From assembly GCA_039090855.1 (NCBI GenBank), contig CM077002.1, forward strand, positions 80,790,194 to 80,854,193: 64,000 nucleotides of DNA, written 5' to 3'. Positions 22,408 to 32,411 of the stretch are shown piece by piece. How positions within the stretch are numbered: the stretch's first letter is position 1; each line of letters begins with the position of its first letter. The position numbers and the translations under genes are program-made. Under the pieces are notes generated by a model that did not search any database, was not told the DNA's origin, and saw nothing but the letters and a program-made list of their open reading frames with translations. This DNA comes from Macrothele yani. Taxonomy: Eukaryota > Arthropoda > Arachnida > Araneae > Macrothelidae.

Positions 22408-22763
22408 TCAATAGCGCTTCGCATCGCCTCGTGCGGCGATACATGCTGCAATACGGTCCGGCATGGAGGCGAACAGACGCTTGATGTTGTCCTGTGGCAG
22501 AGTGGCTCACACGCGTTGGGCGGTGTGCTCCAAATGCCGGATAGTGCGGCACGGCGGCAGCCGGCGTTTCAACTGGTCCCACACATGCTCGATAGGGGAC
22601 ACGTTCGGGGAGTGGGCATGCCATGGGCGTAAGCAGTACTGGGCAACCCGAGCCGCGTGCTGGCGGGAATTATCCTGCTGGTATAGCGCACCTGGAATCC
22701 CGGCCAGGAATGGGAGCACATGGGGCAGTAGGATCTCAAAAGTCCAGTCAAGTCACGATACAG
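22408..22763 (-). pseudogene. Tc1-E transposase, C-terminal half
   Basis: Encodes HVLPFLAGIPGALYQQDNSRQH (second Asp in QQDN) and SPNVSPIEHVWDQL (Glu in IEHVW), ending SMPDRIAACIAARGDAKRY at 22408. These are the last two catalytic residues of the Tc1 triad. One stop follows HLEHTAQRV. The N-terminal half lies 5.3 kb away across the LINE. Confidence 0.88.
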
Positions 22764-23864
22764 AGAACTTGGTGGTGAGGTGTGATGTAAAAAAATTCGA
22801 AATATATCTGGTTTTTTCTTATTAGTTGAACTAACACCAATGGATTACAAGGTATGAAGGTTTGACTAAAGTTTCGGTGTGTTTAATTTGGATATAGAGG
22901 TCCAGGGTCATTATTATTATTGAATTCTTAGATCTTGTACCCAAGGTAATGATAAATTGTGACGTATCAAGTTCGACTTGACTGTGATGGTACATTTGAG
23001 AAAGGTTGTCGTCTGCTTCACTTGAGTGTTTCTTTGCTGTCGTCTGCTTTATGATCATCAGTGGTGATTGGCTTTTGACTTTTCGTCGACTTTCGTGTTT
23101 CCTATTGGGAAGACTTTGGCTGGCGTTTCTTACATTGTACAACGAAAAACAACTTGACTGGTGAATACTTAACATTTGCTAGATTATGATGTCTCAGGCG
23201 CGCTGCCAGAAGTGTGACCACGGTCTGATTGTTGATAATGGCGTCAAATGCTGTGGTCGTTGTGGAGAATATTACCATTATGATTGCTGCTAATTGACTG
23301 AAACTGCTTATAGAAAGATGTCAAGAGAAAGGAAATCAAAATGGAATTGTGATAACTGCAGGAGAGGAGTGGTTCCAACTTCTACTGTTTCTGCGTCTTG
23401 TTCCGGAATATTGGCTGATGAAAATGATGTTCTGGCGTTGGGCTAAGGGCCTGCTCACGAGAAGACTGTTGATGCTGGTCTACTGGATATTGTGAATAAG
23501 AAACTTGATGTTATTGTCGATATAAGGATGGAGATTACTGAATTGCGAAAATCTGTGGAGTTGATATCATCGAAATATGATGAGATCCTGGTTAAATTAT
23601 GTAATATGGACAAGGCACTTGAGACAGTACATAACAGGATTGCAGAGCTTGAGTCAAGGGTCGAGACACTGGCTGTGGACATTCAAGTACTTCGTGAGAA
23701 GCACAAGCCCCTGGAGCAGTACAACAGAAATAAAAATTTAGAAATTCATGGAATAAGTAAGGATAAAAATAAGACATATGCTGGATTGAGAGATCTAATG
23801 TATCGTCTTGCAAGTAAGTTAAATATTGATAACTTTGACATTGCAGATGTTGAAACTATACATA

Positions 23865-25273
23865 CACTGCTGGCCACCCAAAATGCAACACCAAGAAGGA
23901 AGCATCCGATTGGCCTGAAATTCGTAGCATGCGTCGCCCGCGAGAGGATATGCAAACGATTAGAATTGCAGGGCATATGCAAATCATGTGCGCCCGGCAT
24001 GCCACCGAGAAGCACTATAAGGAGGGTGCGCAGAAGGCGGGGTGTAAGTAGTGAAAGTGTGTTGTACTACAGGACCTGTGCGTGAGAAGCTTCCTGATGC
24101 CTCGTTGCAGAATACGGCAGTCATTCCAGCACGCTTCGGAGTTCGACAGAGGACGAATATTTGCTTATCGCGACAGCGGTTTATTGTACCAAGACATCGG
24201 CGCCCGTGTGGGACGACATCCAGCCACAGTGAGGCGTGTATGGATTCGATGGGGGAAGGAGGGACGGACGAACCGACGTGAGCATTTGCCGCAGCGGCGG
24301 CACACCACCGAACAAGAGGACCGGCATTTTGCGCGGCGAGCATTGACGGGTCGCAATGCCACATCACGAACGTTTGTGCAGGAATTAGGGTGTGTTGCGC
24401 AACAACCTGAGTCAGCACGCACCGTTCGACGTCGTCTGCGGGAGCGGGAACTTGTCGCACGGCGCCCATTGCTCCGATTACCATTGACGTTACACCACCG
24501 GCGAGTGCGGTGGCAGTGGGCCGTTGAACGCCGCACCTGGACTACGGAATGGCACGACATTGTCTTGTCCAACGAATCCCGCTTCTGCCTGCAACACCAC
24601 GATGGTCGAATCCGCGTGTGGCGGCACCGCGGCGACAGACTGTATGACGCTTGCATTAAGCATCGCCATATCGGTCCGTCGCCTGGCGTTATGGTTTGGG
24701 GCGCAATTGGATGTGACACCCTCACCCCTCTGGTACGCATCGCCGGTACACTCAACAGCCACCGCTACATCTCCGACGTTTTGGAGCCTGTAGTCCTCCC
24801 TTACTTGCAGGACCTGCCAGCGGACACGTTTCAACAGGACAATGCGCGCCCGCACGTGGCACGCATCGTGCAACGTTTCTTCAGGGCCCACCAGGTGTCA
24901 CTGCTGCCGTGGCCCGCTTGTTCTCCCGATATGTCGCCCATCGAGCACGTCTGGTTGCTGATCGACAACGGAATGGCCCGGCAAGCACCACCCGCGGCTA
25001 CGCCTGAAGAACTGTGGCAACGTGTGGAAGCAGCATGGACCGACATTCCCCAAGCCCACATCCAAAGCCTCTTTCGTTCGATGCCTTGGCGTGTAGCGGC
25101 CGTTATTGCCAGCCATGGGGGCCACTGGAACTATTAATGTCAGCGTGTTCCGCAAGTCGCATGGGCCTGTAAGCTCAATCGTTTCATCTTTGTATCTGTT
25201 GTTATGTGTCCAGTAAATCTGGCTTTGCTATATCGTGTGCTTCTTGGTGTTGCATTTTGGGTGGCCAACAGCG
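23865..25273 (+). mobile_element. Tc1-like transposon Tc1-A1, intact ends and ORF
   Basis: 1409 bp. Ends are CACTGCTGGCCACCCAAAAT at 23865 and the reverse complement ending ...GGCCAACAGCG at 25273, flanked by TA on each side (23863-23864, 25274-25275). It sits in LINE ORF1. Copies A2 (30983) and A3 (37691) are the same family. Confidence 0.96.
24097..25137 (+). CDS. Tc1-A transposase, full-length ORF with catalytic Asp to Asn
   Basis: 346 codons open from ATG at 24097 to the stop at 25135-25137, the normal length for Tc1 transposase. I chose this ATG because copies A2 and A3 share it (MPR.RIRQSFQH). Residues 15-60 form the first HTH (RIFAYRDSGLLYQDIGARVG). A basic linker and second HTH follow to about 125. 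The DDE core should read SDESRF; here residue 159 is Asn (codon AAC at 24571). A2 and A3 have Asp (GAC) there. The second Asp (D248 in QQDNARPH) and the Glu (E283 in SPIEHVW) are present with 34 residues between. The protein may still bind ends but should not cut DNA. Confidence 0.92.
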   Translation: MPRCRIRQSFQHASEFDRGRIFAYRDSGLLYQDIGARVGRHPATVRRVWIRWGKEGRTNRREHLPQRRHTTEQEDRHFARRALTGRNATSRTFVQELGCVAQQPESARTVRRRLRERELVARRPLLRLPLTLHHRRVRWQWAVERRTWTTEWHDIVLSNESRFCLQHHDGRIRVWRHRGDRLYDACIKHRHIGPSPGVMVWGAIGCDTLTPLVRIAGTLNSHRYISDVLEPVVLPYLQDLPADTFQQDNARPHVARIVQRFFRAHQVSLLPWPACSPDMSPIEHVWLLIDNGMARQAPPAATPEELWQRVEAAWTDIPQAHIQSLFRSMPWRVAAVIASHGGHWNY

Positions 25274-25661
25274 TAGATTGGCTGCCAGTGGACCGAAAGG
25301 GACTTCTCCAATCATAGTTCAATTTCGGGGAAAGAACAATTCGGGATACTTATTTGAAGAAGGGGAGGAGAATGATTAAAGAATCGGACATTATACCTGT
25401 ATCCCTGTGTGATAAACGAATGTATACAATATTAATGAAAACTTAGCGTCTTACAATAGGTAATTGTTTTGGCAGGCAAAACACTTTTCTAAAATGAATA
25501 ACATCAAATTTTGCTGGTTTAGACATGGCCGCGTATACTGTAGGATGGCTGAAGAAGCTCGAACGGTTATTATCAGGGGTAGGACACATCTGGATTTGCG
25601 TATTTTAATTAAGAACATTTTATACGTGTATAATTGTGTTAGTTATTGTTCTGTTTGAATT

Positions 25662-27707
25662 ATGATGAATTGTTATAAAAACTTGGTTTCCATGTGTACA
25701 TTGCGAACACTAATTGCTACTCATAAAAGTGACCTCAACCTGTTGCACCTCAATGCTCGCAAATTATTGGGAAAAATCGATCTCCTGTGGGATTTACTGG
25801 AAGCATTTGATTCTTTTTCTTTATTGGATTTTATTTGTGTTACAGAGACATGGTTTGAAGAGAATGGCGATCACATTTGTCGTATTCCTGGTTATCGTGT
25901 TTTTGCTGCTTCACGATCTGGTGGTCGTGGTGGGGTGGTGTGGCTGTGTTTGCGAGGCAGGCTCTCTCTGTGGAAAGTTTCGACAATTTTACTGTCGTTG
26001 ATCAAAATTATGAAATGCTTGTTCTTGAATCTCGTCGGTATGTGATTTGTGCAGTTTACCAACCGCCACATGGCTGCTTAGAGAAATTTCTACAATTTTT
26101 TTCTGGTTTCCTTGATTATGTCAATGGTTGTGATAAGTTGTTGTACTGTCTAGGGGACTTGAATGTTGATTGTGGCATACACGATGGCCCTACTAAAAAA
26201 CTAATGCATATTATTGTTGCCTCGGGTTTCGTGAATGTTATAGAACACCCAATCAGAATCACTGCTATTTCTGCTACCCTGCTGGATTTATGTATAACAA
26301 GCAGCACCTCTATTTACTCAGGAGTACTGGCCTATCACATTATTGATCACTTGCCGAGTTTTTGTCTGTCGGGTTTCTATATGAATAGTAAATTGCCGTC
26401 CACTCGTTCATTTGTAATACGGAATTTTTGCCTCGAGAATCTTCGGTTGTTTGACTTGGCATTGACGGAAGTAAATTGGCAACCTGTATTGGACCATACA
26501 GATCCTGACGTGGCATATCAGGTGTTTTGGTCAATGTTTTCGCATCTTTATGATCTTCAGTTTCCATTTATCAATGTAAAACATTCCGCTAGTTGTAGAA
26601 AGCCATGATTTTCGAATGGTCTTCTTAGGTGTCTCCATAGAAAGAATAGACTTTTTAGGGTATTCTTGAAGTCTATGGATCCGGCAGATTTTAGGAATTT
26701 TAAGAGATATCAAAATTGGTATAACATTAAGATTCTGCATGCTGAAAGAGATTATTATCTGAACAGTTTTGCTTCTCCTACAGACAGTAGAAAGACTTGG
26801 CGGTCTATAAATGATCTCTTGGCCAGATCTGGATCTTTTACTGAATATATACAGGTTGATCATAGTGGTGATATGGTTTCAGACCCGCAGAGGGTTGCTA
26901 ATTTGTTCAACAATTATTTGTGGATTTGCCCGGAAAGCTTGTGTCGGGTTTAAATCCGGCAGTTGATGGTTTTCGTGATTATCTTCCGGATCGTGGCGCT
27001 TCATCATTTTATTTTACTTCTGTCGCAGGTGATCTTGTTCAGGTTTTAAATGGATTAAATCCTTCGGGGGACCTGGTCCTGACGGTGTCACACCCTAAGG
27101 TGGTTAAATCTGTCTCTTCGCGCCTAATTATTCCGTTAACTCACATTTTATATTGTCTTAACTGGGATTGTTCCGCCACCTTTGACTCTTAGCCGAATTA
27201 CGGTAATTCATAAAAAAGGGTTCGAAAACAGATATGGCAAACTATCGGCCGATTGCAAATATTTCGGTTTTTGCAAAGATTTGGGAGAGACTAATGCTAA
27301 ACGGATTGAATTCATTCTTGGATAGAAACGGGATTTTATGTCCCAACCAGCACGGATTTCATAAGGGTTTCGTGACAGAGACTGCTGTTTTTGATGTTTT
27401 GAACTATCTACATGCTAGTTTGGATTCTGGGGGCTCTGTTGTAGGACTTTTCTTTGATCTTTCAAAAGTATTTGATACTGTCAGTCACGATGTCCTATTG
27501 ATTAAGTTGGAGAGGATCGGAAAAAGGGGTGCTGTGTTGAAGGTATTTCGGAATTACTTGATGGGTAGGAGACAGTACGTTCACTTCAACGGATATTGCT
27601 CTGAGGTTAGACCCGTTTCTTTTGGAGTCCCTCAGGGCTCGGTATTGGGTCCTGTTTTATTCCTTATATGTATAAACGATATATTTCAGGTCCCATCTAG
27701 ACTATAA
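25662..27707 (+). pseudogene. LINE ORF2: endonuclease and truncated RT
   Basis: Starts MMNCYKNLVSM at 25662. The AP-like endonuclease is visible: LNLLHLNARKL, FICVTETWF, CAVYQPPHG, LGDLNVDC and LDLCITSSTS, with a frameshift near 25930. A linker follows, then RT motifs: MANYRPIANISVFAKIWERL (27234 on), GLFFDLSKVFDTVSHD (motif A) and GVPQGSVLGPVLFLICINDI (motif B). The frame stops at 27707 and the sequence passes straight into 3'-UTR-like DNA, so the catalytic YADD motif and the rest of the RT are missing. The copy is internally deleted and cannot reverse-transcribe. Confidence 0.85.
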
Positions 27708-28103
27708 CATCTTATTCGTTGTCTTGACTGGACTAAAAATTAACTTTTTCTTTTTGAAAATTTTAGAGGGGATCAGGGGCTTGTCAGGCTAAAATTTTAG
27801 CCTTTTCCCCGGGCCCCTTGCTGTACTTTCTAAATTGATACTGAAGGTGTTTTAGTTATATTGACATCATTTGATTGATTATTATTTTTGCGTTTTATAT
27901 TGTAAAGCTTTTACCCTTGTTACATGGTGATTGTATGGTTAAAAATCGACAAATTGGCTTACTTATGTTAGCTAACTGGTATACTATATATTCTTTTATA
28001 ATTATTCTTAGATTATGTGATATATTGTTCGTTCTTTTCGGTGTTGTATTGTGGTATTGTATAGCAAAAGAGTTCTAATAAATAAATAAAAAATAAAAAA
28101 AAC
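27708..28103 (+). other. LINE 3' untranslated region and A-rich tail
   Basis: AT-rich sequence with a short hairpin-prone stretch (gctaaaattttagcc near 27788-27802) and an A-rich end. It contains no motif-bearing frame and ends at the Tc1-E junction. Confidence 0.6.
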
Positions 28104-28726
28104 ATACCGCTGGCCCGTCAATGATCCACACACCACTACTACAGCCCCAAACTATAATGTCTGTAGTGGGGGAGGTGTGACGCTCGATAGCGACATTGAG
28201 ATTGTGCCGTTGACCCAGGGACCTCCACACCCGGACACGACGATCATCTGTCCCCAAAAAGAAGCAGCACTCATCGCTAAACACCACACGTCGCCAGCCT
28301 GTGGCGCTCCACGTCGTTCTGTCCAGCACCACTGCACACGGAGCAGGCGATGCTCCAGCGTTAATGGCAGCACACGTAACGGACGCTGGGATCGAAGATT
28401 CGCTTCTGCGAGGCGTCAGGAAATAGTTCGTGGGCACACAGGAGCCGCTACATTTACCTGTATAGTGGACCGGGTCCCCGTGGGATCCGTTCGTGCTTGG
28501 CGCACGATCCGTCAATCCTCTCTACCTTACTCCTTTTGGTCCGTCCGGAGCAGCTCCGCCGTGTGGCAGTGCCGTCACGTGTCCACTGCTCCCAACACAA
28601 TCGGACGGTGTGGTCAGAACAATTCACCTGTTGGGCTATACGGCGCGCCGACCACCTTGCGGTTATCAGCCCTCACCCAAAGTCCGTAAGTTGCGTAAAT
28701 CGACGTCTCTGGCGTCTATCCGGCAT
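28104..28726 (-). pseudogene. Tc1-E transposase, N-terminal half
   Basis: Starts MPDRRQRRRFTQLT at 28726. HTH region IAQQVNCSDHTVRLCWEQW; further on VVFSDECCFFLGTDDRRVRVWR carries the first catalytic Asp (FSDE). Several stops and a frameshift. The coding sequence ends at the LINE junction after DIIVWG...IIDGPAV. It continues at 22763. Confidence 0.85.
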
Positions 28727-29016
28727 TCTTGTCACTCTGTACTCTTGCTTGCGTCGGCCGGTGCTTTTCGTTTTCATGGGGCATCGAGTACGCGCCGGTT
28801 TATAAGGCTGTTGGATCGTGCTTTTAGCGCCACCACAGGGTGTGCGGTCATGTGCACTTGCACCAAACGTGGGTCATTTGCATACCAGCACGCACTCTAG
28901 CTATTTGCAAAGTTTCGCGGTTGTCGCCTGTTTTCTTCTATGTGTGCAAATTTTATTGTGCGTGAGTGTATAAGGTGTGCTGTTGGCATTCTGAAAACAC
29001 ATCACTCGTTGCTGTT

Positions 29017-30060
29017 AGGGATAAAAGGAGCGATTTATCAGATTTGGAAATAGGGATGATTATCTACTTTCGGGCCAAGGGTCAGAGTATTTCTGAAACC
29101 GCGCAGTTTGTGAAATGTTCGCGTGCTGCTGTGGCTAAAGTGTATCATGATTGGAGAAATAGCACAATTACGAATAAGTGACGTGGAAACTGCGAAGCAC
29201 CACGTGCCATTGCTATCAGAGGTGAACGTCGGCTTCGGAGGTGCATGAGGGCCGATCGACACGATACAGTGGAGCAACTCATTGGCCGAATGAACCAGAG
29301 GGCTTCCGGAAGTGTGTCTAAAACGATAGTTCAACGAACTCTGCTTCTTATGAAGCTCCGATGCAGACGGAAGGTCACTGCACCAATGCTAACGAAGATG
29401 CAGAGGCAGAAAAGGCTTACATTTGCGCGGCAGTATCGGAATTGGACCTCCGCTGATTGTCAAAGGATTGCCTTCTCCGATAACTCTCGTTTTCTGTTTC
29501 ATCGAACGGATTATAGACTTTGGCGTGTAAAGCAAGAAACATCGGAGAACAAACACTTTTTAACCATTGCTGGAAGAACACAAGCTGGTGGGGACAGCGT
29601 TATGATCTGGGGAATATTTTCGTGGAATTCTCTGGGTCCACTCATACCTGTGGAAGGCACTATGGACTGCATTCGTTATGAATACATCCTTGCAGACCAG
29701 GTATACCCATACATGCTGTTTGTCTTTGCTGTGGCGGATGGAATCCTCCAGCACGACAATGCGACATGTCACACAGCTAGAAATGTCCGAGAGTGGTTGG
29801 ATGAGCACGACGAATACTTCAAAGTACTTCCCTGGCTCCCTAATTCCCCAGATTTAAACCCAATTGAACATCTGTGGGACCACTTCGATCGTGTTGTTCT
29901 CTCTTTGGATCCTCCAACACGCACCCTCCAGCAGCTGTCAGATGCATTGCAGTCAGCATGGCTCCACATACCTGTGAACACCTTCCAGCACCTTATTGAG
30001 TCACTCCCAGCCCGTATAGCTGCTGTCCGCGCGGCACACGGCGGTTACTCTGGATATTAG
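29017..30060 (+). pseudogene. Tc1-B2 transposase, start lost and one stop
   Basis: Comparison with Tc1-B1 places the start at 29017, where ATG has become AGG (followed by DKRSDLSDLE). The frame is then open to 30060 except for one stop, TGA at 29179-29181 where B1 has CGA (NK-stop-RGNC against NKRRGNC), a CpG-type change. HTH SISETAQFVKCSRAAVAKVYHDW; first Asp in IAFSDNSRF; second Asp in LQHDNATCH; Glu in LNPIEHLWDH; end HGGYSGY. About 348 codons, family-typical length. Three point changes or fewer separate it from an open frame, but it is not functional now. Confidence 0.92.
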
Positions 30061-30098
30061 CTGGTGGTCACAATAATGTGACTATATATATACATATA

Positions 30099-30156
30099 CA
30101 CGGTCAAGTCACATTATTATGGACACCAGCTAATAATAATGGTCACACTAATGTGA
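30099..30156. repeat. Tip-only Tc1-B derivative
   Basis: CACGGTCAAGTCACATTATTATGGACACCAGCTAAT is followed directly by the reverse-oriented tip (AATAATGGTCACACTAATGTGAC), between TA-rich tracts. Both halves match the Tc1-B end and nothing else is left, so this is a nearly complete internal deletion (about 58 bp) or a tip-to-tip fusion. Confidence 0.7.
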
Positions 30157-30349
30157 CTATATATATGTGTATATATATATGTTGTTGTTATTTTGCTAAA
30201 ACGTAACGAAAACCTAGTACTACGTCTACTATTTTACTTAAAAACTCATCACGTCCTCACAAATGTACACTTGCATCCATCCAGTATCTTGTCCGACGTG
30301 CGCTCACGCGTTCGTCAAATATTCAGAGTAGAAATCAAGAACTTTAATA

Positions 30350-30919
30350 TTGCTGAAGCACATGGTTATAACTGAGTAGTTGTGAAGAAGTTCGTCAACA
30401 AAATGCGACAATCTAAGTTTCTACGCTTGAAAGAATTACTAAAAAACTCGGTACGTAAGTTGTACTCAACATATTGAAGGCATTACAGCAATCCTTCGAA
30501 ATGCAAGTAAAAGAAAACACTCGGATTTTGGTACTTCTTCTCAAAACGTTTTATCATTCATAAAAAAGGATCGTGACAACAATCCAATGCTGAATCGACA
30601 TGGTGTATATTGCATATTATTAAAACCATCAAACGACTTAGAACAAGAACTATATTATATAGGACCTAATATGCGTCAGTTACGTTCAAGAATTGCTGAA
30701 CACAAATATGCTATTAAAAATAACTCAGAAGCAACTTCCCTTTCACCCATCGTTAATTCAGGCATACATCACCCGGATTGGAATCAAGTAAAATTTTTGG
30801 CTCCTGCATTGTCTAAGAAGTCACTATTATTAACCGAAAATCTTTTTACACAAACCTGTGGTTCCAGTTGTTGTAATGAAGACTTACCAAGATCCACACC
30901 ATTACCTTGGAAAATGTAA
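30350..30919 (+). pseudogene. PLE-2 remnant: GIY-YIG endonuclease
   Basis: The open frame 30587-30919 reads HGVYCILLK, then ELYYIGPNMRQLRSRIAEHK and HHPDWNQVKFLAP...LTENLF. This is the GIY-YIG nuclease of Penelope-like elements: GVY strand, YIG strand, Arg-bearing helix with EHK, late Glu in TENL. Degraded upstream sequence to about 30350 contains scraps consistent with the RT end, so here the nuclease is C-terminal. The downstream side is cut by Tc1-A2 at 30983. Confidence 0.7.
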
Positions 30920-30982
30920 ATTCAAAATTTGTCCATTGGCAAAGTTAATACAGAACTCTATTTGATAATTCAATCTAAAATA

Positions 30983-32411
30983 CACTGCTGGCCACTCAAA
31001 ATGCAACACCAAAAAGGAAACATCCGATTGGCCTGACATTTGCAGCATGCGTTGCCCGCGAGAGGACATGCAAACGATTGGCATTGCAGGGCACATGCAA
31101 ATCATGTGCGCCCGGCACGCCACCGGGAAGCACTATAAGAAAGGTGCACAGAAGGTGGGGTGTGAGTAGTATAAGTGTGTTGTGCTGCCGGACCTGTGCG
31201 TGGGAAGTTTCCTGATGCCTCGTCTCAGAATACGGCAGTCATTCCAGCACTTTTTGGAGTTCGACAGAAGACGAATAGTGGCTTATCGCGACAGCGGTTT
31301 ATCGCACCGAGACATCGGCGCCAGTGTGGGACGACATCCAGACACAGTGAGGCAAGTATGGATTCGGTGGGTGCAGGAGGGACGGACGGACCGACGTGAG
31401 CGATTGCCGCACCCACGGCACACCACCGAACGAGAGGACCGGCATGTTGTGCGGCGGGCATTGACGGCACGCACCGCCACATCACGAACGTTAGCGCAGG
31501 AATTAGGGTGTGTTGCGCAACAACCTGTGTCAGCACGTACCGTTCGACGTTGTCTGCAGGAGCGGGGACTTGTCGCACGGCGCCCATTGCTCCGATTACC
31601 ATTGACGTTACACCACCGGCGAGTGCGGCAGCAGTGGGCCGTTGAACGCCGCATCTGGACTATGGAATGGCACGGCATTGTCTTCTCTGACGAATCCCGC
31701 TTCTGCCTTCAACACCACGATGGTCGGATCCGCGTGTGGATCCAAATATTGTGGTGTTGCAGACAGAAGCGGGATTCATATGTATGACGCCTGCATTATG
31801 CATCGCATACCGGTCCGTTGCTTAGCGTTATGGTTTGGGGCGCAATTGGATATGACACCCGTACCCCTCTGGTACGCATCGCCGGCACACTCAACAGCCA
31901 CGGCTGCATCCCCGACGTTTTGGAGCATGTAGTCCTCCCTTACCTGCAGGATCTGCCAGCGGCCACGTTTCGACAGGACAACGAGCTCACGCACGTGGCA
32001 CGCATCGTGCAACAATTCTTCACGGCCCACCAGGGGTCACTGCTGCCGTGGCCCGCCTGTTCTGCTGATATGTCGCCCATCGAACGCGTCTGGACGCTGA
32101 TCGGCAACCGACTGACACAGCAAGCACCACCCGCGACTACGCCTGATGAACTGTGGCAACGTGTAGAAGCAGCCTGAACCGACATACCCCAAGCCCACAT
32201 CCAAAGCCACTTTCTTTCGATGCCGCGGCGTGTAGCGCCGTTATTGCCAGTCATGGGGGCTACACGAACTATTGTTGTCTGCGTGTTACGCGAGTCGCAC
32301 GGGCCAGCAAGCTCACGCGTTTCATCTTTGTATTTGTTGTTATGTGTCCAGGAGATCTGGCTTTGCTATCTCGTGTCCTTCTTGGTGTTGCATTTTGGGT
32401 GGCCAGCAGTG
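30983..32411 (+). mobile_element. Tc1-like transposon Tc1-A2
   Basis: Ends CACTGCTGGCCACTCAAAAT at 30983 and ...GGCCAGCAGTG at 32411 with flanking TA (30981-30982, 32412-32413). 1429 bp, about 20 bp longer than A1 because of a small inverted insert near 31745-31781. Confidence 0.95.
31215..32275 (+). pseudogene. Tc1-A2 transposase pseudogene
   Basis: Starts MPRLRIRQSFQHFLEF at 31215, the same start as A1 and A3. Open through the HTH regions and first catalytic Asp (VFSDESRFCLQHHDG). At about 31739 a roughly 37 bp patch that is the inverted copy of 31687-31717 replaces part of the gene, leading to a stop at 31785-31787. The frame resumes downstream with RQDNELTH (second Asp) and SPIERVW (Glu present). 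A TGG to TGA stop lies near 32175. Inactive. Confidence 0.9.

Larger units (their letters stand above)
23186..25655 (+). pseudogene. LINE ORF1: PHD finger, coiled coil, FP-like domain (split by Tc1-A1)
   Basis: Starts at 23186 (MMSQARCQKCDHG). Cysteines and one His follow the PHD pattern: CQKC, CCGRC, H-x2-C and WNCDNC. Stops occur at about 23291 and 23444. From 23492 a heptad-like coiled coil (KKLDVIVDIRMEITELRKSVE...) leads to LEQYNRNKNLEIHGI, the start of the FP-type RNA-binding domain. Tc1-A1 interrupts at 23865. The domain resumes at 25276, with RLPVDRKG-like and later FCWFRHGRVYCR near 25515-25550, ending at 25655. PHD plus coiled coil plus FP domain is a layout known from CR1-type ORF1 proteins. 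It would bind LINE RNA; it is broken here. Confidence 0.75.
22764..28103 (+). mobile_element. CR1/Jockey-like LINE, with Tc1-A1 inside
   Basis: Runs from about 22764 to an A-rich end (taaataaataaaaaataaaaaaaa) at 28103. ATACAG before the start and ATACCG after the A-tail (28105-28110) may be a decayed target duplication. ORF1 has a PHD-like zinc cluster, a coiled coil and an FP-like C-terminal domain. ORF2 has an AP-like endonuclease and the first part of the RT. About 3.9 kb remains when Tc1-A1 (1.4 kb) is set aside. Confidence 0.85.
22255..28968 (-). mobile_element. Tc1-E transposon, split by a CR1-like LINE
   Basis: Ends are CACTCACGGAAAATGAAATT at 22255 and, as reverse complement, CACTCACGCACAATAAAATT at 28968, each next to TA. 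The transposase is on the minus strand. Its N-terminal half is at 28104-28726 and its C-terminal half at 22408-22763, separated by a LINE. It is itself inserted in Tc1-B2. Confidence 0.9.
22154..30081 (+). mobile_element. Tc1-B2 transposon, split by nested insertions
   Basis: Left piece 22154-22252 starts CGTAGTCGAGTCACATTAAT and runs to ...GGCTTGAAGGGCA. The right piece resumes at 28971 (AAGGTGTGCTGTTGGC after TA) and ends near 30081 with the inverted repeat ...GGTGGTCACAATAATGTGAC. Joined, the pieces match Tc1-B1 base for base in order (GGGCATA(A)AAGGTG). Between them lies Tc1-E, flanked by TA at 22253-22254 and 28969-28970. The last about 9 bp of the right tip have been replaced by (TA)n. 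Confidence 0.9.

Noticed and set aside
28177..28805. Plus-strand ORFs of 100-170 codons across 28.2-28.8 kb
   Set aside because: They are antisense shadows of the Tc1-E transposase N-terminal half.
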